NCBI GenBank assembly: GCA_024699855.1
Contig: JAMPIQ010000002.1
Location: forward strand, 620,001 to 684,000
Length of the DNA: 64,000 nt
Source: Aphelenchoides besseyi
Lineage: Eukaryota > Nematoda > Chromadorea > Rhabditida > Aphelenchoididae
Reading direction: 5' to 3'
The translations under genes and the position numbers were made by a program. Below the pieces are notes generated by a model. That model was not told the origin of the DNA. It made no database searches and saw only the letters and a program-made list of their open reading frames with translations. Positions 44,850 to 56,365 of this stretch are shown in pieces. Position 1 is the first letter of the stretch. Each line of letters begins with the position of its first letter.

Positions 44850-46500
44850 GATTCTTCTACAACCCACACGTTTCCGGGTATCGATGATCGTGTCGGCGGA
44901 TTTCGCACGTCAACGCTCTCGATTTCGCTCGTTGACCCAGATTGAGTGGCAATCAAAACTCCTACGCGTTTTTGCATCAATCAAAACGCAGCAAAAGCGA
45001 ATGGAAAGTTGACGGCTCATCTGTCAACATGAAGAACAGTACTTATATCTACAATACAAAGAAGTTGATGGCCAGAGATTCTTGAAAGTCGGTTATTTGC
45101 TTGTTCGGAACCTACAAATGCACTCAAAAGTTTATCGCATCTACGGAACTTTCAGTTTGTTGATTGAATCCGAATGAGTTGGATGTTTTTATAAGCTTAC
45201 GATAGCACAAAAACCAACAAACTTCCCAGGTTAATTTTTCGAACACTTCTTCAGTAAAATAGTTTCTTGATGATTTCAGTTCGATTTCCGTAGAATCTTT
45301 TATCTCAGATCTTCGCTCCGACAAAGAAAGGGATGTTTTTTTGTAAACTTCGTTATTGTCATTATTCGGCAAACAACTTGCGTATCTGCAGACTACATAT
45401 GATTTTCCGCAAATTCGATCACTGTTTGAAGGATAAGATACACTTTCGTTAAAACGATCATTATTGTAAAACTGTTCAGTTAATAGACTCTAACTATCGT
45501 TAAAGTAAACGAATGATAATAAATGAAATTAGGTTGCTTATCTGCAGGGTATTAAAGTTAGTTTCTTTAAAAGTAGTGACTAAGACACGAATTACACGTT
45601 GAATATCACGATAAGATACTTTGTTTATCCGCTAATAGATGCGTTAATTATGTGACGTCAATACCGGTGTTTGAAATACCGCACTTTTTATTCTCCAATA
45701 ACTACCGTGTTATTCTTCTACATCTTTTGTGACTCGTGTTAGACGTACCGACTCGCCGAGAAAGCCAACAAGCGAAAAAAACGACCGACCAGCAAGAGAG
45801 AACTTTTATTGTAACTAAAAGTACAAAACAACAACAAGCGACAGACGACATGTTGTTTTTTTTGACAAACCAATGAGTTTGTGTTGCTTGTTCTGCTACT
45901 TCCAAGGTTTCCAAAGGTCTTAACGAATTTGTGTTCTAACAAACTTTCTAATGTTCATCAAAGGCACAGTTTAACTGCTTTTTCGCATTTCCAATAATTC
46001 ATTTTCTACTATTTCGATGTAAGGTGTCGCGGATTGACGCAAATGCACGTCCTCTAAACTCCGTCAATCACATCGTTCTTCTTACTGTCTGTCGCGTCGA
46101 GCGCTCGACGCTGTTCGGCCCTCTGGCGATCCGATTCGTCTGAACGAGGGCGTTCGGACATTCTCTGCAATCTTCAATGTAATCACGGCCGGAACGCGCA
46201 ATCTCGATTTGTTAGGCGTGATATTGGCTCGATTAAATAGCTCCGTTGATTAAAGTTTCCGCCTTCAGCGAATATCCATTTTTTGACCGATCGTAACTTC
46301 CCCAACCACCAACGATTGCCCTACGATAATATTCGATTAAAGCACGCTCAAATAGAACAACCAAAAGTCAAAACAAAAAAATTAACCCGAATAGGAAAAG
46401 AAAACCAACAGACTTCTCGGTTTGCGACTTTCGGAACGCTCACTTCTAAAATCTCAAATCTTTGATTTGCCTTCTATTCATCACTCACCACTTAATGTCC
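44850..46500. other. gene-poor spacer
   Basis: Only short unsupported ORFs on both strands. No strand-biased CGGAA enrichment is visible, unlike the other gene-free stretches. Confidence 0.35.
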
Positions 46501-46514
46501 GCGAGTTCCAACTA

Positions 46515-46790
46515 CACTCCAATTGCAGTTTCGAGTCGCTCCAAGACGAAGCAAGTCATCAAATCAAAAAGCGGAACGTGGGTGTACATGCAAACACCCA
46601 CATAAGCTCCCAACATGTGGACAACCTCGTGAATCAACGTCGTGAGCATTGTCTTCGGTATCCAGCTCGGTCCCCAGCAGCAATAGCACAAAATCGCGAT
46701 TGATGTACATCCGGTTAATCAGCGGTTCAACGCTGGAGTCTTCGGGGTTCGTGTCCATATCGGTTGCGGCCCAAGAAGGCTTGTCACCTC
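46515..46790 (-). pseudogene. possible metalloprotease fragment with HExxH
   Basis: In one minus frame: MLTTLIHEVVHMLGAYVG, a HExxHxxG arrangement as in gluzincin/metzincin proteases such as leishmanolysin-type M8. It is preceded by CCWGPSWIPKT and followed by TAG near 46515. Upstream coding-like sequence (DTNPEDSSVEPLINR) lies in a different frame, and a TGA interrupts GDNPP/GDKPSW. Weak evidence: one short motif and at least two breaks. Confidence 0.25.
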
Positions 46791-46954
46791 AAGGCGGATT
46801 ATCGCCAGCAATGATCTAAACGAATGGAAATTGTTTATAACAAAAATTGACTCGATCCGAACCCCACCGAAAAGACCACCTTGTAAAGTTTTGAGTTCTT
46901 TACTTAAAAATTAAATCGAACGATCCAATTATGCGGTTTATTGTAGCTACTAGT

Positions 46955-47242
46955 TTAACAACAATTAGAGCGGGAAGGAACCCGACTCGCTGCAAGGAGC
47001 GGATTGAGGAGTGATCGGGACGCGACCACTCGAAAGCTTCCTTTCGAGTAGGCGGGGCCTCCTCTTAACAAAGTTCTTACGGATCTAGAGATCCGTACAA
47101 CCTGCTTCAGGGCCGGGAAAGCAGCGTCGAGTGCCACCGCATCGATTAGCCGCTGGAACACCAATCGAATCCATTGGCGACGAATAGCGGCGGCGGTTAG
47201 CGGAGTTTCGTCCGCTGCGAACTCGTCATCAAGCCAAACCAA
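46955..47242 (-). CDS. GC-rich ORF of 95 codons, unknown
   Basis: From ATG 47242 to 46955, unusually Ala/Arg-rich (TPLTAAAIRRQWIRLVFQRL), in a block of markedly higher G+C than its surroundings. Two strong hairpins lie inside it (47028-47049 and 47078-47097), so the block may be a structured RNA or element remnant rather than a protein gene. No family recognised. Confidence 0.25.
   Translation of the reverse strand: MVWLDDEFAADETPLTAAAIRRQWIRLVFQRLIDAVALDAAFPALKQVVRISRSVRTLLRGGPAYSKGSFRVVASRSLLNPLLAASRVPSRSNCC
47028..47049. repeat. perfect 9-bp hairpin, 4-nt loop
   Basis: ACTCGAAAG (47028-47036), loop CTTC, CTTTCGAGT (47041-47049). Confidence 0.6.
47078..47097. repeat. 20-bp near-perfect palindrome
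   Basis: TACGGATCT (47078-47086), AG, AGATCCGTA (47089-47097): nine paired bases on each side, 29 bp from the previous hairpin. Confidence 0.6.
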
Positions 47243-47940
47243 GGTTTTTTAAAATTAGCTTTTGTGTTAATTCACGTTTGCAACAATCGAGATTATTTAG
47301 ATTGACATGATCCCCGGTGTTCGGTCCGGAGACACAATGGATGACAACAGATGTTATTGGGGAATATAACCTAAAATAAACTTAACGGCTCGAGTAGGAA
47401 CAGGGAGGTTTACCAGCAACAAAACGACTCGCAAAGAGATCAATCGACTGACTGATCGGCAGCGGATCGGGCGGTTGGAGTGGCGACAGTTTGCCAAGAG
47501 CAGGGGAGTTTAAGCGGCCAAAACAAATGATTAAGCACGAATATTTGAGTTCCGAACATCTGGTCTCTATCCGCAGATCAAATTCGCGTTTACTTGAATT
47601 CCGCTTATCGAAGGATAACCAAAGTTCAATCTCAAGTGATAGGCCTCTATCTAATGTTTTCGGTTTTTTTGAAATTATTTGTACGATTTCTGAATTTCGC
47701 CCAAAATTCTGCTTCATTCTTGGGTTAATTACGTTTTCAACTCAATTCTTGTTCACGTTATACTGTTGGTTTTTCTTATTTCTACATCTATTTCCTTTGA
47801 TTCACGTTTCATCTCCACCTCATTTATGATTTCGAATCAGTATATGGCAAGCGAGTAATCTCATCGCATTCAATTCAACATCAAATAATCTTAATCGCGC
47901 AATTTCTCATAAGCAATCGGCATTCTAATCGCATTTCTAT

Positions 47941-48276
47941 TTGCTTCAATTCACATTCAAAAGCATCGGCAATAAACCCACTCAACGGCGTCCGAAGCAA
48001 AAGCTCTCAACTGGAAAACGAGCAGCAAAAAGCGATCGGCAACTGATTTTTACAGCGCGAACGAAAAGCGACGCGATTGCTGTTTGTATTCAATTTTGGA
48101 CCGACTCTGAAGAGATTGGAAGCTTTAAAACGACAACCGCCTACGTGACTGACGAAAGTCGTTGCAATCTCATCGCTTTTTCTCTTTTGGAATTCAAGCG
48201 TCTCAACCGACTTCTACAATCCTTCGTCTCTCAACCTGAGAATGACGAACAAACGATCTCCCAAGAGTTTAAATGA
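47941..48276 (+). CDS. hypothetical exon, start not identified
   Basis: Frame open from a stop at 47926 to TGA 48276, with no ATG at its left and with acceptor-like AAAAG near 47961. The translation looks coding (KSDAIAVCIQFWTDSEEIGS, CNLIAFSLLEFKRLNRLLQS). It is convergent with the BTB gene. Upstream exons are not resolved; the ORF at 47491-47829 is not convincing. Confidence 0.35.
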   Translation: MLQFTFKSIGNKPTQRRPKQKLSTGKRAAKSDRQLIFTARTKSDAIAVCIQFWTDSEEIGSFKTTTAYVTDESRCNLIAFSLLEFKRLNRLLQSFVSQPENDEQTISQEFK

Positions 48277-48358
48277 GAAGACCATCACAGAAGAAAACAG
48301 TTCTCATCGAGAAAAGTAATCAAATTTATTCGAATTGCAAACAAATGTAAATGTCGAA

Positions 48359-49285
48359 TCACCAAATCAATGCCTCTAGAACCTCAAGGAACAATCGAGA
48401 ATCGTTCTCTCGCAAGTTCACGTACGCTTCAGAGCCCTCTGTGATCTTCTCTCTGCCTCCGCATTTCTCAGCGAATTCGATGATCATCTTGATCTGCTCG
48501 TGGTCCTTATTTTTAACGGCGAGAACCAATAGATCGAAAGCGGACTCCATGAAGATTCCCGTCTCACAAGCGATCTCAAACACTTGCTTAACATCAACCC
48601 AATTCGAATCGAGAATCCCAATCACTTACGTGTAACTCGTGGACGGAGAACCGAACTGACAATTTGTACAGTTGAAGGAACTCGTTGCTGAACACCTCCA
48701 CACCTTGTGCTTTGACGTTCAAGTAGAGGAAGCCGACCATCGATTCCACGGCATTGATCGTCGTGTCGTCGATTGTGTATTCGCTCAGAGATGGAGTCTC
48801 TTGGAAGAGGTCCGAGAAGAACTCCGACTTCTTTGCCAAGACTCCTTTGTGAAGCTGAAACTCACTGGTCACCAATCTCCGACCTTCAACTCACCCCAAT
48901 TGATTGGCCGTCGACCTTGAGAGAAAAATCCACTAGTTTGTTTTCCTTTCGCAGTTCCCATATCTTCTTGGACAGCGACTCTTCGTCCAACTCCTCGATT
49001 GACAGAGAAGACTTCAATTCGGAGTCCAACTCGGAATCCAACGAGAGGTTCAAATTGACGACCATTTTGAGTGGCAATAAAATCTAAAAGAAAACGCGTT
49101 TAATTCAACGGTCAAAATGAATGAAAAGTGCGAATCGTTTTCAGCCGCTCACTTGGTCGTGTGCTTCGACCAAAACAAACGAGTCGTCTTGGATCGAACA
49201 CACAAAATGACGTCGAAACTGCTCGCTCAGCATTGCAGTTGGAAGATCATTTGGTGGCCAGAACTCACAAGTGATTCTCTCAACT
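48359..49285 (-). CDS. BTB/POZ domain protein (BTB1)
   Basis: BTB proteins act as substrate adaptors for Cul3 ubiquitin ligases or as protein-interaction modules. The upstream exon (about 49285-49165) has FWPPNDLPTAMLSEQFRRHF and DDSFVLVEAHDQ. An intron with GTGAGC...TTTTAG joins in phase to a Ser/Glu/Asp-rich linker and KIWELRKENKLVDFSLKVDG, the start of the BTB fold. Then come EFQLHKGVLAKKSEFFSDLF, the HxxVLaxxSxfF core, and VRFSVHELH. After an intron GTAAGTGATT...GTTAAG comes the C-terminal helical region (FDLLVLAVKNKDHEQIKMII). Stop at 48359. One junction (48870-48900) is odd: the obvious GTGAGT...CCAG intron is only 30 nt and leaves the frames out by one. The 5' end is not resolved. Confidence 0.7.
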
Positions 49286-49289
49286 AATC

Positions 49290-52200
49290 GAAGAAATCAA
49301 TCAAAAGCAATTAGTTGAACTCCACCGAGTGCATTACACATGCGCGTTGGATTGGCTTGTGAACAGAAAAGATTCTAGTAGTTGATGCAAATGTGATCAC
49401 AATCTTCTAGAAGACTTCAAATGATCTCATTGCAATCGACCAAAATGCTCATTTGAATTTCGACGCAGCTGATGGCCGTCGACTTCGTTGAACGATCGTT
49501 TTGCTGTTAGCGCCGACATCGATCTTGTTTTTGCGTCCGCACGCAAACCGCCGGTCGACGTTTCTTTTTGCTTTGTGAGTTGAAATGCATGTATTTTGCC
49601 AATCGCTGCCATTTACTTAAATTTTGCGTTCTCTCCTCCAAAAGCCAGCGAATAAACACGAATTTAACTTTATTGAATGCAATCAAAACCAACAACAATC
49701 ACAAGAGAGAGAACAAAACTAAACTATCGGCCTTTCGGCCGATCACCCAACGATCCTTCGAGCGAGAAGACGGGACTTTACAATTTGATCGCCGTTAACG
49801 TTTGAGATGCCAATGTTTAGATCGCTTGAATGCTTGACTTGTGAATACGCTAACAACTCCAATAAACTTGTAATTAGAAGACATCTCTTGAAGTTCAATT
49901 AATTGAAAGCAATGAGCTAAAAAGACCTCAAAACGAATAAAATGAATAGCCGGAATTTATAACCAATTTTACATCCAAGTTCAACGATAACTGAAGGACA
50001 GAAATGCCCACTAATGAGTTAGTAGTTCAAGCAGAAGCCGAATACTAATATCATAATTATAAACAATTATGGCAATCATTTAGAAGACGTCCAATTTACA
50101 AACTCCCCCAGACGTTGTTCAATCGCAAAGAAGTTGTTGTACTGGGAAGCTGAAAACTACTCATGTAGATGTTTTATTCGACCAACTTCAAGCGAAAGAG
50201 TACGGAAATAAGTGTCAGAAGGCATCAAGAATAATGCAAAGAAGGAGGTTGAGCAGTTATGATGTACGGAAATATTTCTACTACTCAGATGTGAAGTCGA
50301 CGGAAAATTCTTAAGATTGGGTTCTAAAGTAGAAAAATCACAGTAAGATTAAAATATTGCGGAATAATATAAAGGAACATAAAGCTTAGCTTGAAATCCA
50401 ATCCTTACAAGCGTTCTATAACACATTAAAAGAAGATGCATTGAACGGAAATATCAACTCGCTATCTTAAAAATCGCATATTCTCGCACCAACTGGCCAA
50501 CGAAATGGAACGAGAAGAAAGAAGCTTGAGCACGGAAAATTTTTCTTGAATGAAAGTTGAGTTGCAATCAGTGCCTAACAGACTCTAAAGCTCCGAAATT
50601 TGTGAATCAAGAAACCAAAAATACGGAATAGAAGTTCATCAAATAGTTTTCTTACTGATTTAACATCGTCAATGAGTCCTAGAATACCGGCGAAGCATCG
50701 GAATTAGGAGATTCGTAAGAACCGAATTAAGAAGCTCTCAAGTTATATTGTCGGAAATAACCTTAATGCCGACTGAGAAAGTAAATGCTGGAAATCTGTC
50801 CCAAAACTGAACATTCGAATAACAGGCTTTACGACAAATAGAACTTCCAAGTAACTTCAACTCAACCTCGTACAAGAACGAGCCGGAATAAAAGAAGGTT
50901 CAATTGAATATTAGAACAACTGGATTGGCTCTATGAATTCAACAATAAGCGAAACACGTGAAAAAGAATTGCGGACGGAATATAAGCTCTATGCACAAAG
51001 TGAGTTTATGAACGTCAGAATGAACATCCACAGCTTGGCTAAGCTATTTGACGGAAATTCTAGCAACCTGTCGAAATAAAACAACTTTACAAAGAAACGG
51101 AGGATTCGTTGAACAGCTTGCATGATCGTTCGATCGCATATGAAAAGATTGATTGACAATACTTTGTATTATTTAAAATTACAAAGCATTCAAATACTTA
51201 AGCTACTCAGAATTCAACGAAGTAATCGCTGACCACCATCATTCATTCGTGTGGAACTGTCGGTTAATCAATCTGTAGGTTAGCAAGCTTAAAGCGTATC
51301 GAACGGAAATAACTGCCATTCAATAGGAGAATATGGTTAGCTTGAATTACCAGTGCAAACATCAAGTGTTCGACTACAAAGCGATCAGATAAAAAAACAA
51401 TATCAACTGCAGGTTGTGAGTCCAAGATCAAAACGACCAAACAGCATCATTGAAACTCATGATTCACAATCGTTGAACAACAACCCACTACCCAACCAAT
51501 TCAAGTATCTTGTCTATCCACAACTACCGGAACCTCTCATTTGAATCCACAGAACAACAGCGTGAACTGCAGATCTTAATCAAAGAAACGGAACAAGAGA
51601 CTCAACATACTAATTTCCCGGAAACGATTTGATTTTAATTGTCATGAGTGTGAAGTTACTGCGAACAAAATGTGTCAACCGTCTTGAACACCACTCTGTT
51701 GATTACATCAGATAACAATAGTTACTCGTTTAATTTGCTAACATTTTGCAATAGAGATCGGAATAAGTCGAACTCACAATAACCTTAAGAATGTGATAAC
51801 CTCTTTTCCGTCAATAAGCAGTCTAAAACATAAGTCCAGCGACGTAATAACTACAATCTATTTGAACAGTTATCTAGCACTTGAATTCTAGAGTGAAATT
51901 GACATCGTTCATAAATTACAACGATAATAGACCCTGTGAATTATCCAGAATAACACGAGACTTGTTTCTTGTTATCTCAAACTTCAAAACAACCAACTAC
52001 TCTAAACCAGACGATTGAGAGTTAGTCTGTTTCGTTCGTTGCGTTTGTGCAAGCAAAGGTCTTCCGTATTGGAAGCCGGATGTTCTGTATAGGCATCATC
52101 GACGAATCGAAATAAAATCAACAAGAAAGTTGAGGACACAAACAACAAGTGAATAGAAACCTCTTTGCGGCTACTTAAGCAGTTGTACGTGTACTTATTA

Positions 52201-53780
52201 CGGAAATAAGAAGATGAAAAGAGAACGTTGACTATCGGAATTTGAAACATCGCTACGAAAAAACTGACTTGTATTTAAGTCACTTTTATGCGGAAACTCG
52301 ATTTGACCAGAGATTCCCTGGAAAGTTTAAATAGCAACACAACCATTTGAATCGCAAAAGATCGGAATAATGTTCATTGCATAAAGATTTACAAGGAGTA
52401 CAGAATAACGCGGCTCAAGCCTACGAATCATACGATAGTAGCACAAAAGGTGAAGGGGATTTAACGGTCATTTCAAATATCAAACAACACGCAGGGTTGA
52501 TAGCAAGCAAATGTGTTACGGAATTATTGACACCATTAACTCTAGAAGCTTCTTGTGCTCAATCTCCGAGAATAAAAACACGGAAAAGATTGTTCGACGT
52601 TTTGTTGCTGACAGACGATTTGATAATCAGATGTCTTTTGTATAGCCAATTGACAAAAATTACGAACCAAAACAATCAAACTTTCAACTCGTGTAAATAT
52701 TAACAGAACGGAAACGCTCTTTATTACGTTTACCTCTGCACGGAATTAATCTGACATTCGGAGTAAAGTCGAAGCACAAGTGGATTCATAGCCGTTAATT
52801 TTCGATAAAAATTCTGTCATCGCAACCGCTGAAAATTATTTGGATTTCCAGTCGAACTGCCGTGTTTGACGTTAAAAATAGTCAATTAAAACCCAATTAA
52901 CCAAGCAAACATCAATACAACAACATACGACAGCATTCAAATCCACAAAGTTCGAACATGATGTCTGATTGCAGAAAGCCATTAAACTGTTAAATTCGGA
53001 ATAGTAAGAATCTTTCGAAGTGAATTGACCGGTAGAAACCAATCAAGCAGATCCTAACAGTAGGGAATAGATCCAGAAAGTAAACAGCTTCAAGCAAACA
53101 GACAACTCACATGCGAACCCTCGTTACGAATTATGAGTTGATTGTCGTTAAAAACTAACTATTAAAGTTCTAGTCAACGGAAAGAAAGTGTGTTACCGAA
53201 GACCGATCTCGATTTTCTTTTTTAACAGAACACTCCTTTTCCAAAATATGATCAATCAATTGAATTTCGGAATATAATAACAAATGAAGCATTGCTTCCG
53301 CTAGAAGGCTGGTAAGTTTTGTACAGCGAAACTGACTCTTATTATAATGGCAACTAGTTCCTTGTGGGACAACGAATCCTAAGAAGCAAACCATACGGTG
53401 AAGAGGTGAGTTGGAAGAAAGGAACTTTAGAGCATAGACAAAACTGTTGGCTTAGAACAACTAATGAAAAAAATCAGACGGAAATGATGGAAAATCAATT
53501 GGCATACTTCCGGAAATTTTCTTCGAGTAAAGGAAACTAAAACGAAATTAACCAAAACGCTATGAGCAAACAACTCGATTCTTAACATAATTATGTCGAT
53601 GGCAAGAGCTGATTAGCTTTATTCTTCTGACCGTCAATTCTCAAGGTTCTACGGATTGAGACTAAGCTAACAATTAGCATTAACAGTTTATTTCGCTTCG
53701 TATTTTCTAAACAAGAACTGTCCACATAGACGTGGCGTTTTGCACACATATTGATCGTAATCTTCTTAATCATATCTATC
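49290..53780 (+). other. gene-free AT-rich stretch with dense plus-oriented CGGAA array
   Basis: No coding gene seen in about 4.4 kb. CGGAA occurs 31 times on the plus strand between 49951 and 53511, including 50203, 50267, 50301, 50360, 50446, 50533, 50623, 50700, 50752, 50884, 50976, 51052, 51304, 52201, 52238, 52291 and 52363. TTCCG occurs only 4 times. The base before is A in 17 copies, and the two bases after are usually A/T, giving an ACGGAAWW consensus with spacing often 40-120 bp. A+T-rich, with no long repeats otherwise. Function unknown; see findings. Confidence 0.55.
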
Positions 53781-53787
53781 GTTAAAA

Positions 53788-54081
53788 ATGAATGCCGCAA
53801 AACTTTCTTCCTTTAACATCAACCGGAATGATCAAATGCACGGTTATAACGCCGGTAAAATAAATAAAAAGCACATAAACAATGATTTTTGGTTTCTCAC
53901 GCATGACCGCGAGCATAATTCTTTGAGCTATACATTAAATGGAAATGACAATGCAAATTCAAACGTTATCGTCTTTTCATTCCCCGTCGAATCCAGTATC
54001 TGCGAAGGTTTTGAACGTCGATCACCACGGGATATCTCAGTGCCCATTGTATATTATCGGCAATCAGCCTCTGCATTGTGA
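53788..54081 (+). CDS. hypothetical ORF of 97 codons
   Basis: ATG 53788 to TGA 54081; polar, Asn-rich, with VIVFSFPVESSIC near the C terminus. It lies upstream of and on the same strand as the F-box gene but is not in a frame that joins it. No family recognised. Confidence 0.25.
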   Translation: MNAAKLSSFNINRNDQMHGYNAGKINKKHINNDFWFLTHDREHNSLSYTLNGNDNANSNVIVFSFPVESSICEGFERRSPRDISVPIVYYRQSASAL

Positions 54082-54262
54082 TTGCTGGTTTATTGATTGA
54101 AGGGCATAATAGCGCAAGTAGGATTTGCGTCGAAACACAAAACGTCGACCATTTGGATACTTACGCTGCACAAACCTAAAGTATTTTTATTCGTTGTTCT
54201 ATTCGTTTTCTTCTCTTATTAATTGCTTAATCGTCTATAGAGTTTTTACTTTTCGATAAGTA

Positions 54263-55513
54263 ATGGAGATAACTAAACCGCGTTTCGGTTCTTCATTAGT
54301 TCGAAATGCGTTCTTCCAACATTATGAATCAATAAATGATGGAAAGCGTCCACAAGAAAGACATCTTCGGGCGACTGTATGTTCTCACCGATTGTTCTTC
54401 ATTAACCGTTTTTAGGCAATTTCCAAACAATTTGCCGCGATCGTACACAAACGATTGTTTGGATCGGAATTGCGTTTGGTTGACATAGAAAGCGAGAGTT
54501 GCGAATGTCAGTTTCAAAATTTGACGCATGAGTGGTGGACACAAAAAGAAGCAATTCTCCTCCTCGCTTTCGCCAGACCGAAGATCAGCAAGCTCGTTTT
54601 GTTAACAGAAGACGCAAAATCGACCATCGAAAAACAGCTTATTGAATTCCTAGTCGGTATGTTATTAAATACATTTTTGCTAATAATTGTAAAGGAATTC
54701 CAAACCTTGTAATCTGTTCCGAAAAAGAAAACCGGAACTTGATTGCATTGCTCAAGAAAAATGGCCCCACATTTGTTGAACTTGGAATGTTCATACAGCT
54801 ATTTGAACAGCAATCTTCCGCAAATGAGATTGAACACGTACAGCAACAGCTCCTTTGAACGTCTCGAAGTAACAAATCTTGTATTATTCGAACTCACTTT
54901 TACATTTAGTTTGATTTTGGACCATTCCTCGCAAAACATCAGGTACGCCAGATTCGTTTGACTACTGTTCGACATTCCCTTAGCCAAGTTAATTGCCGGT
55001 ATGTGTGCTTGTTCGTGTCGTATTTCAATTCCTGCTTTCAGTAGTCATTCAATTAACTCATCCGTCGAAAAAATTGTTTTGAACACCACGGCCGATTTAA
55101 GTTTCACTCGATTATCGATGGATTTTCTGAAAACCGCACGCAACCTTAAATTTGTGCTTTATCATTTCGTTATTTATCCAAAGGTGGGTTGTTTATAATC
55201 AAAGTTTTATGATAATTCAAACTATTAGCTTGAACATCTGGAAGACTTGTTATATAACCTGATCGATTATGTTCGAGGATGTTTGCAGCAATCGCCAAAT
55301 CTTCAGTTCATCTTCGACATCCAAGTCAAAAGCCGCGATTTAAACGATTTAGGATGTCCTCAATTTTTTCTCGGCAAAGAGCATAAGTTCGTGCAAAAAA
55401 AAGAACTGAAAGATGACGTGGACTTTAAATCATCCCGTAATTATGAATGCGAAGAAGAAATGCAGATTTTAGTATGCACTGCGAATCGAGTCAAATTCTT
55501 TATTTGGTGTTAG
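54263..55513 (+). CDS. F-box-like protein
   Basis: Likely SCF ubiquitin-ligase substrate receptor of the expanded nematode F-box families. ATG 54263 (MEITKPRFGSSLVRNAFFQH). The N-terminal F-box-like helices run from ESINDGKRPQERHLRAT through a 39-nt intron (GTATGTTCTC...TTTTAG) into AISKQFAAIVHKRLFGSELR. Further exons: TEDAKSTIEKQLIEFLV, GIPNLVICSEKENRNLIALL and FVELGMFIQLFEQQSSANEI. A 74-nt intron from GTACAGC to CATTTAG follows, then FDFGPFLAKHQVRQIRL, HSINSSVEKIVLNTTADLSF, FLKTARNLKFVLYHFVIYPK and a last exon ending KFFIWC at 55513. Leu-rich repeating segments after the F-box resemble FTH/FBA-type domains. About 370 residues; the 74-nt intron is the least certain junction. Confidence 0.65.
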
Positions 55514-56365
55514 TAGGCTTGTTTCGTATATAATCGTATTTTTTGTTATTTAATTTTGTGAATCCAATCGATTAAATGTACATGTGAGCAACTGTTAGTT
55601 TGTTTGAACTTTTTAATTGTTTATTTGGGAATCTAAGAATTCAATGTTATAAATTTTCACTCACTGATTAGAGTACTCTCTGATTACGAGTTGTGAGTAA
55701 ATGTCTGCCGATTTCGAAACATACTCTAAAAGCTTGATCATATTGTAGAAAAGTATACTTAATAGCTAACATTTGCTATGAATAAAGGACTAGAAATGAA
55801 ACAGAAGTTGCATGATCATTGACATCATATTCACGATCATAAACGTCATCTTTTTCGATCCTTCTCATCATTGGTTTTCACGAATTTCAATGGAATTTTT
55901 GGTTTGAGAGACTAACTCGCTAGTGAGCAGAAAAATGTCTGGGAATTCGACTGTAATCCAAAGGTGAACCGCGAGTTGCCATCGACGCTCTGAACTCACG
56001 AGTTAGATACCGTCAAACAAACGAGAATTCTCGTAAGATTAATTCCAACTGGTCGACTGAAATGTCGGTCTCCATAAACACGTCGATGCGACGATTCAAC
56101 TTCCGATGATCATCAATAGCCAAAGCTGAGATTACATGTGATCAAAAGTCAATAAACATATTGCAAGTACGTTGTCTTTTGTCAAGACCATCAGTTCGTT
56201 TATTTTTAAATGAACATTAATAAACGGAACGTTTGAAATATAGCCATAGATTGACATACATCTAAACTACTTTGCGCTGATATTGTTTTAATTGTCCAAG
56301 AAATCCAATGGTTTTTAAATAAGTGAAGAGCTGGCTACGACTAATACGTTTATTTCTTCAATCAG
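55514..56365. other. intergenic between convergent genes
   Basis: AT-rich, no gene seen. Confidence 0.4.

Noticed and set aside
49117..49287. 56-codon plus-strand ORF beginning MNEKCESFS
   Set aside because: The minus strand carries a better exon that joins in phase to BTB1, so this ORF is treated as a shadow.
49951..53515. CRISPR-like or tandem repeat array
   Set aside because: Only a 5-8 nt motif recurs; the intervening sequence is neither constant in length nor repeated.
49951..53515. Classic Caenorhabditis piRNA promoter cluster (CTGTTTCA)
   Set aside because: That motif is not enriched here; the repeated motif is CGGAA, so a piRNA interpretation stays hypothetical.
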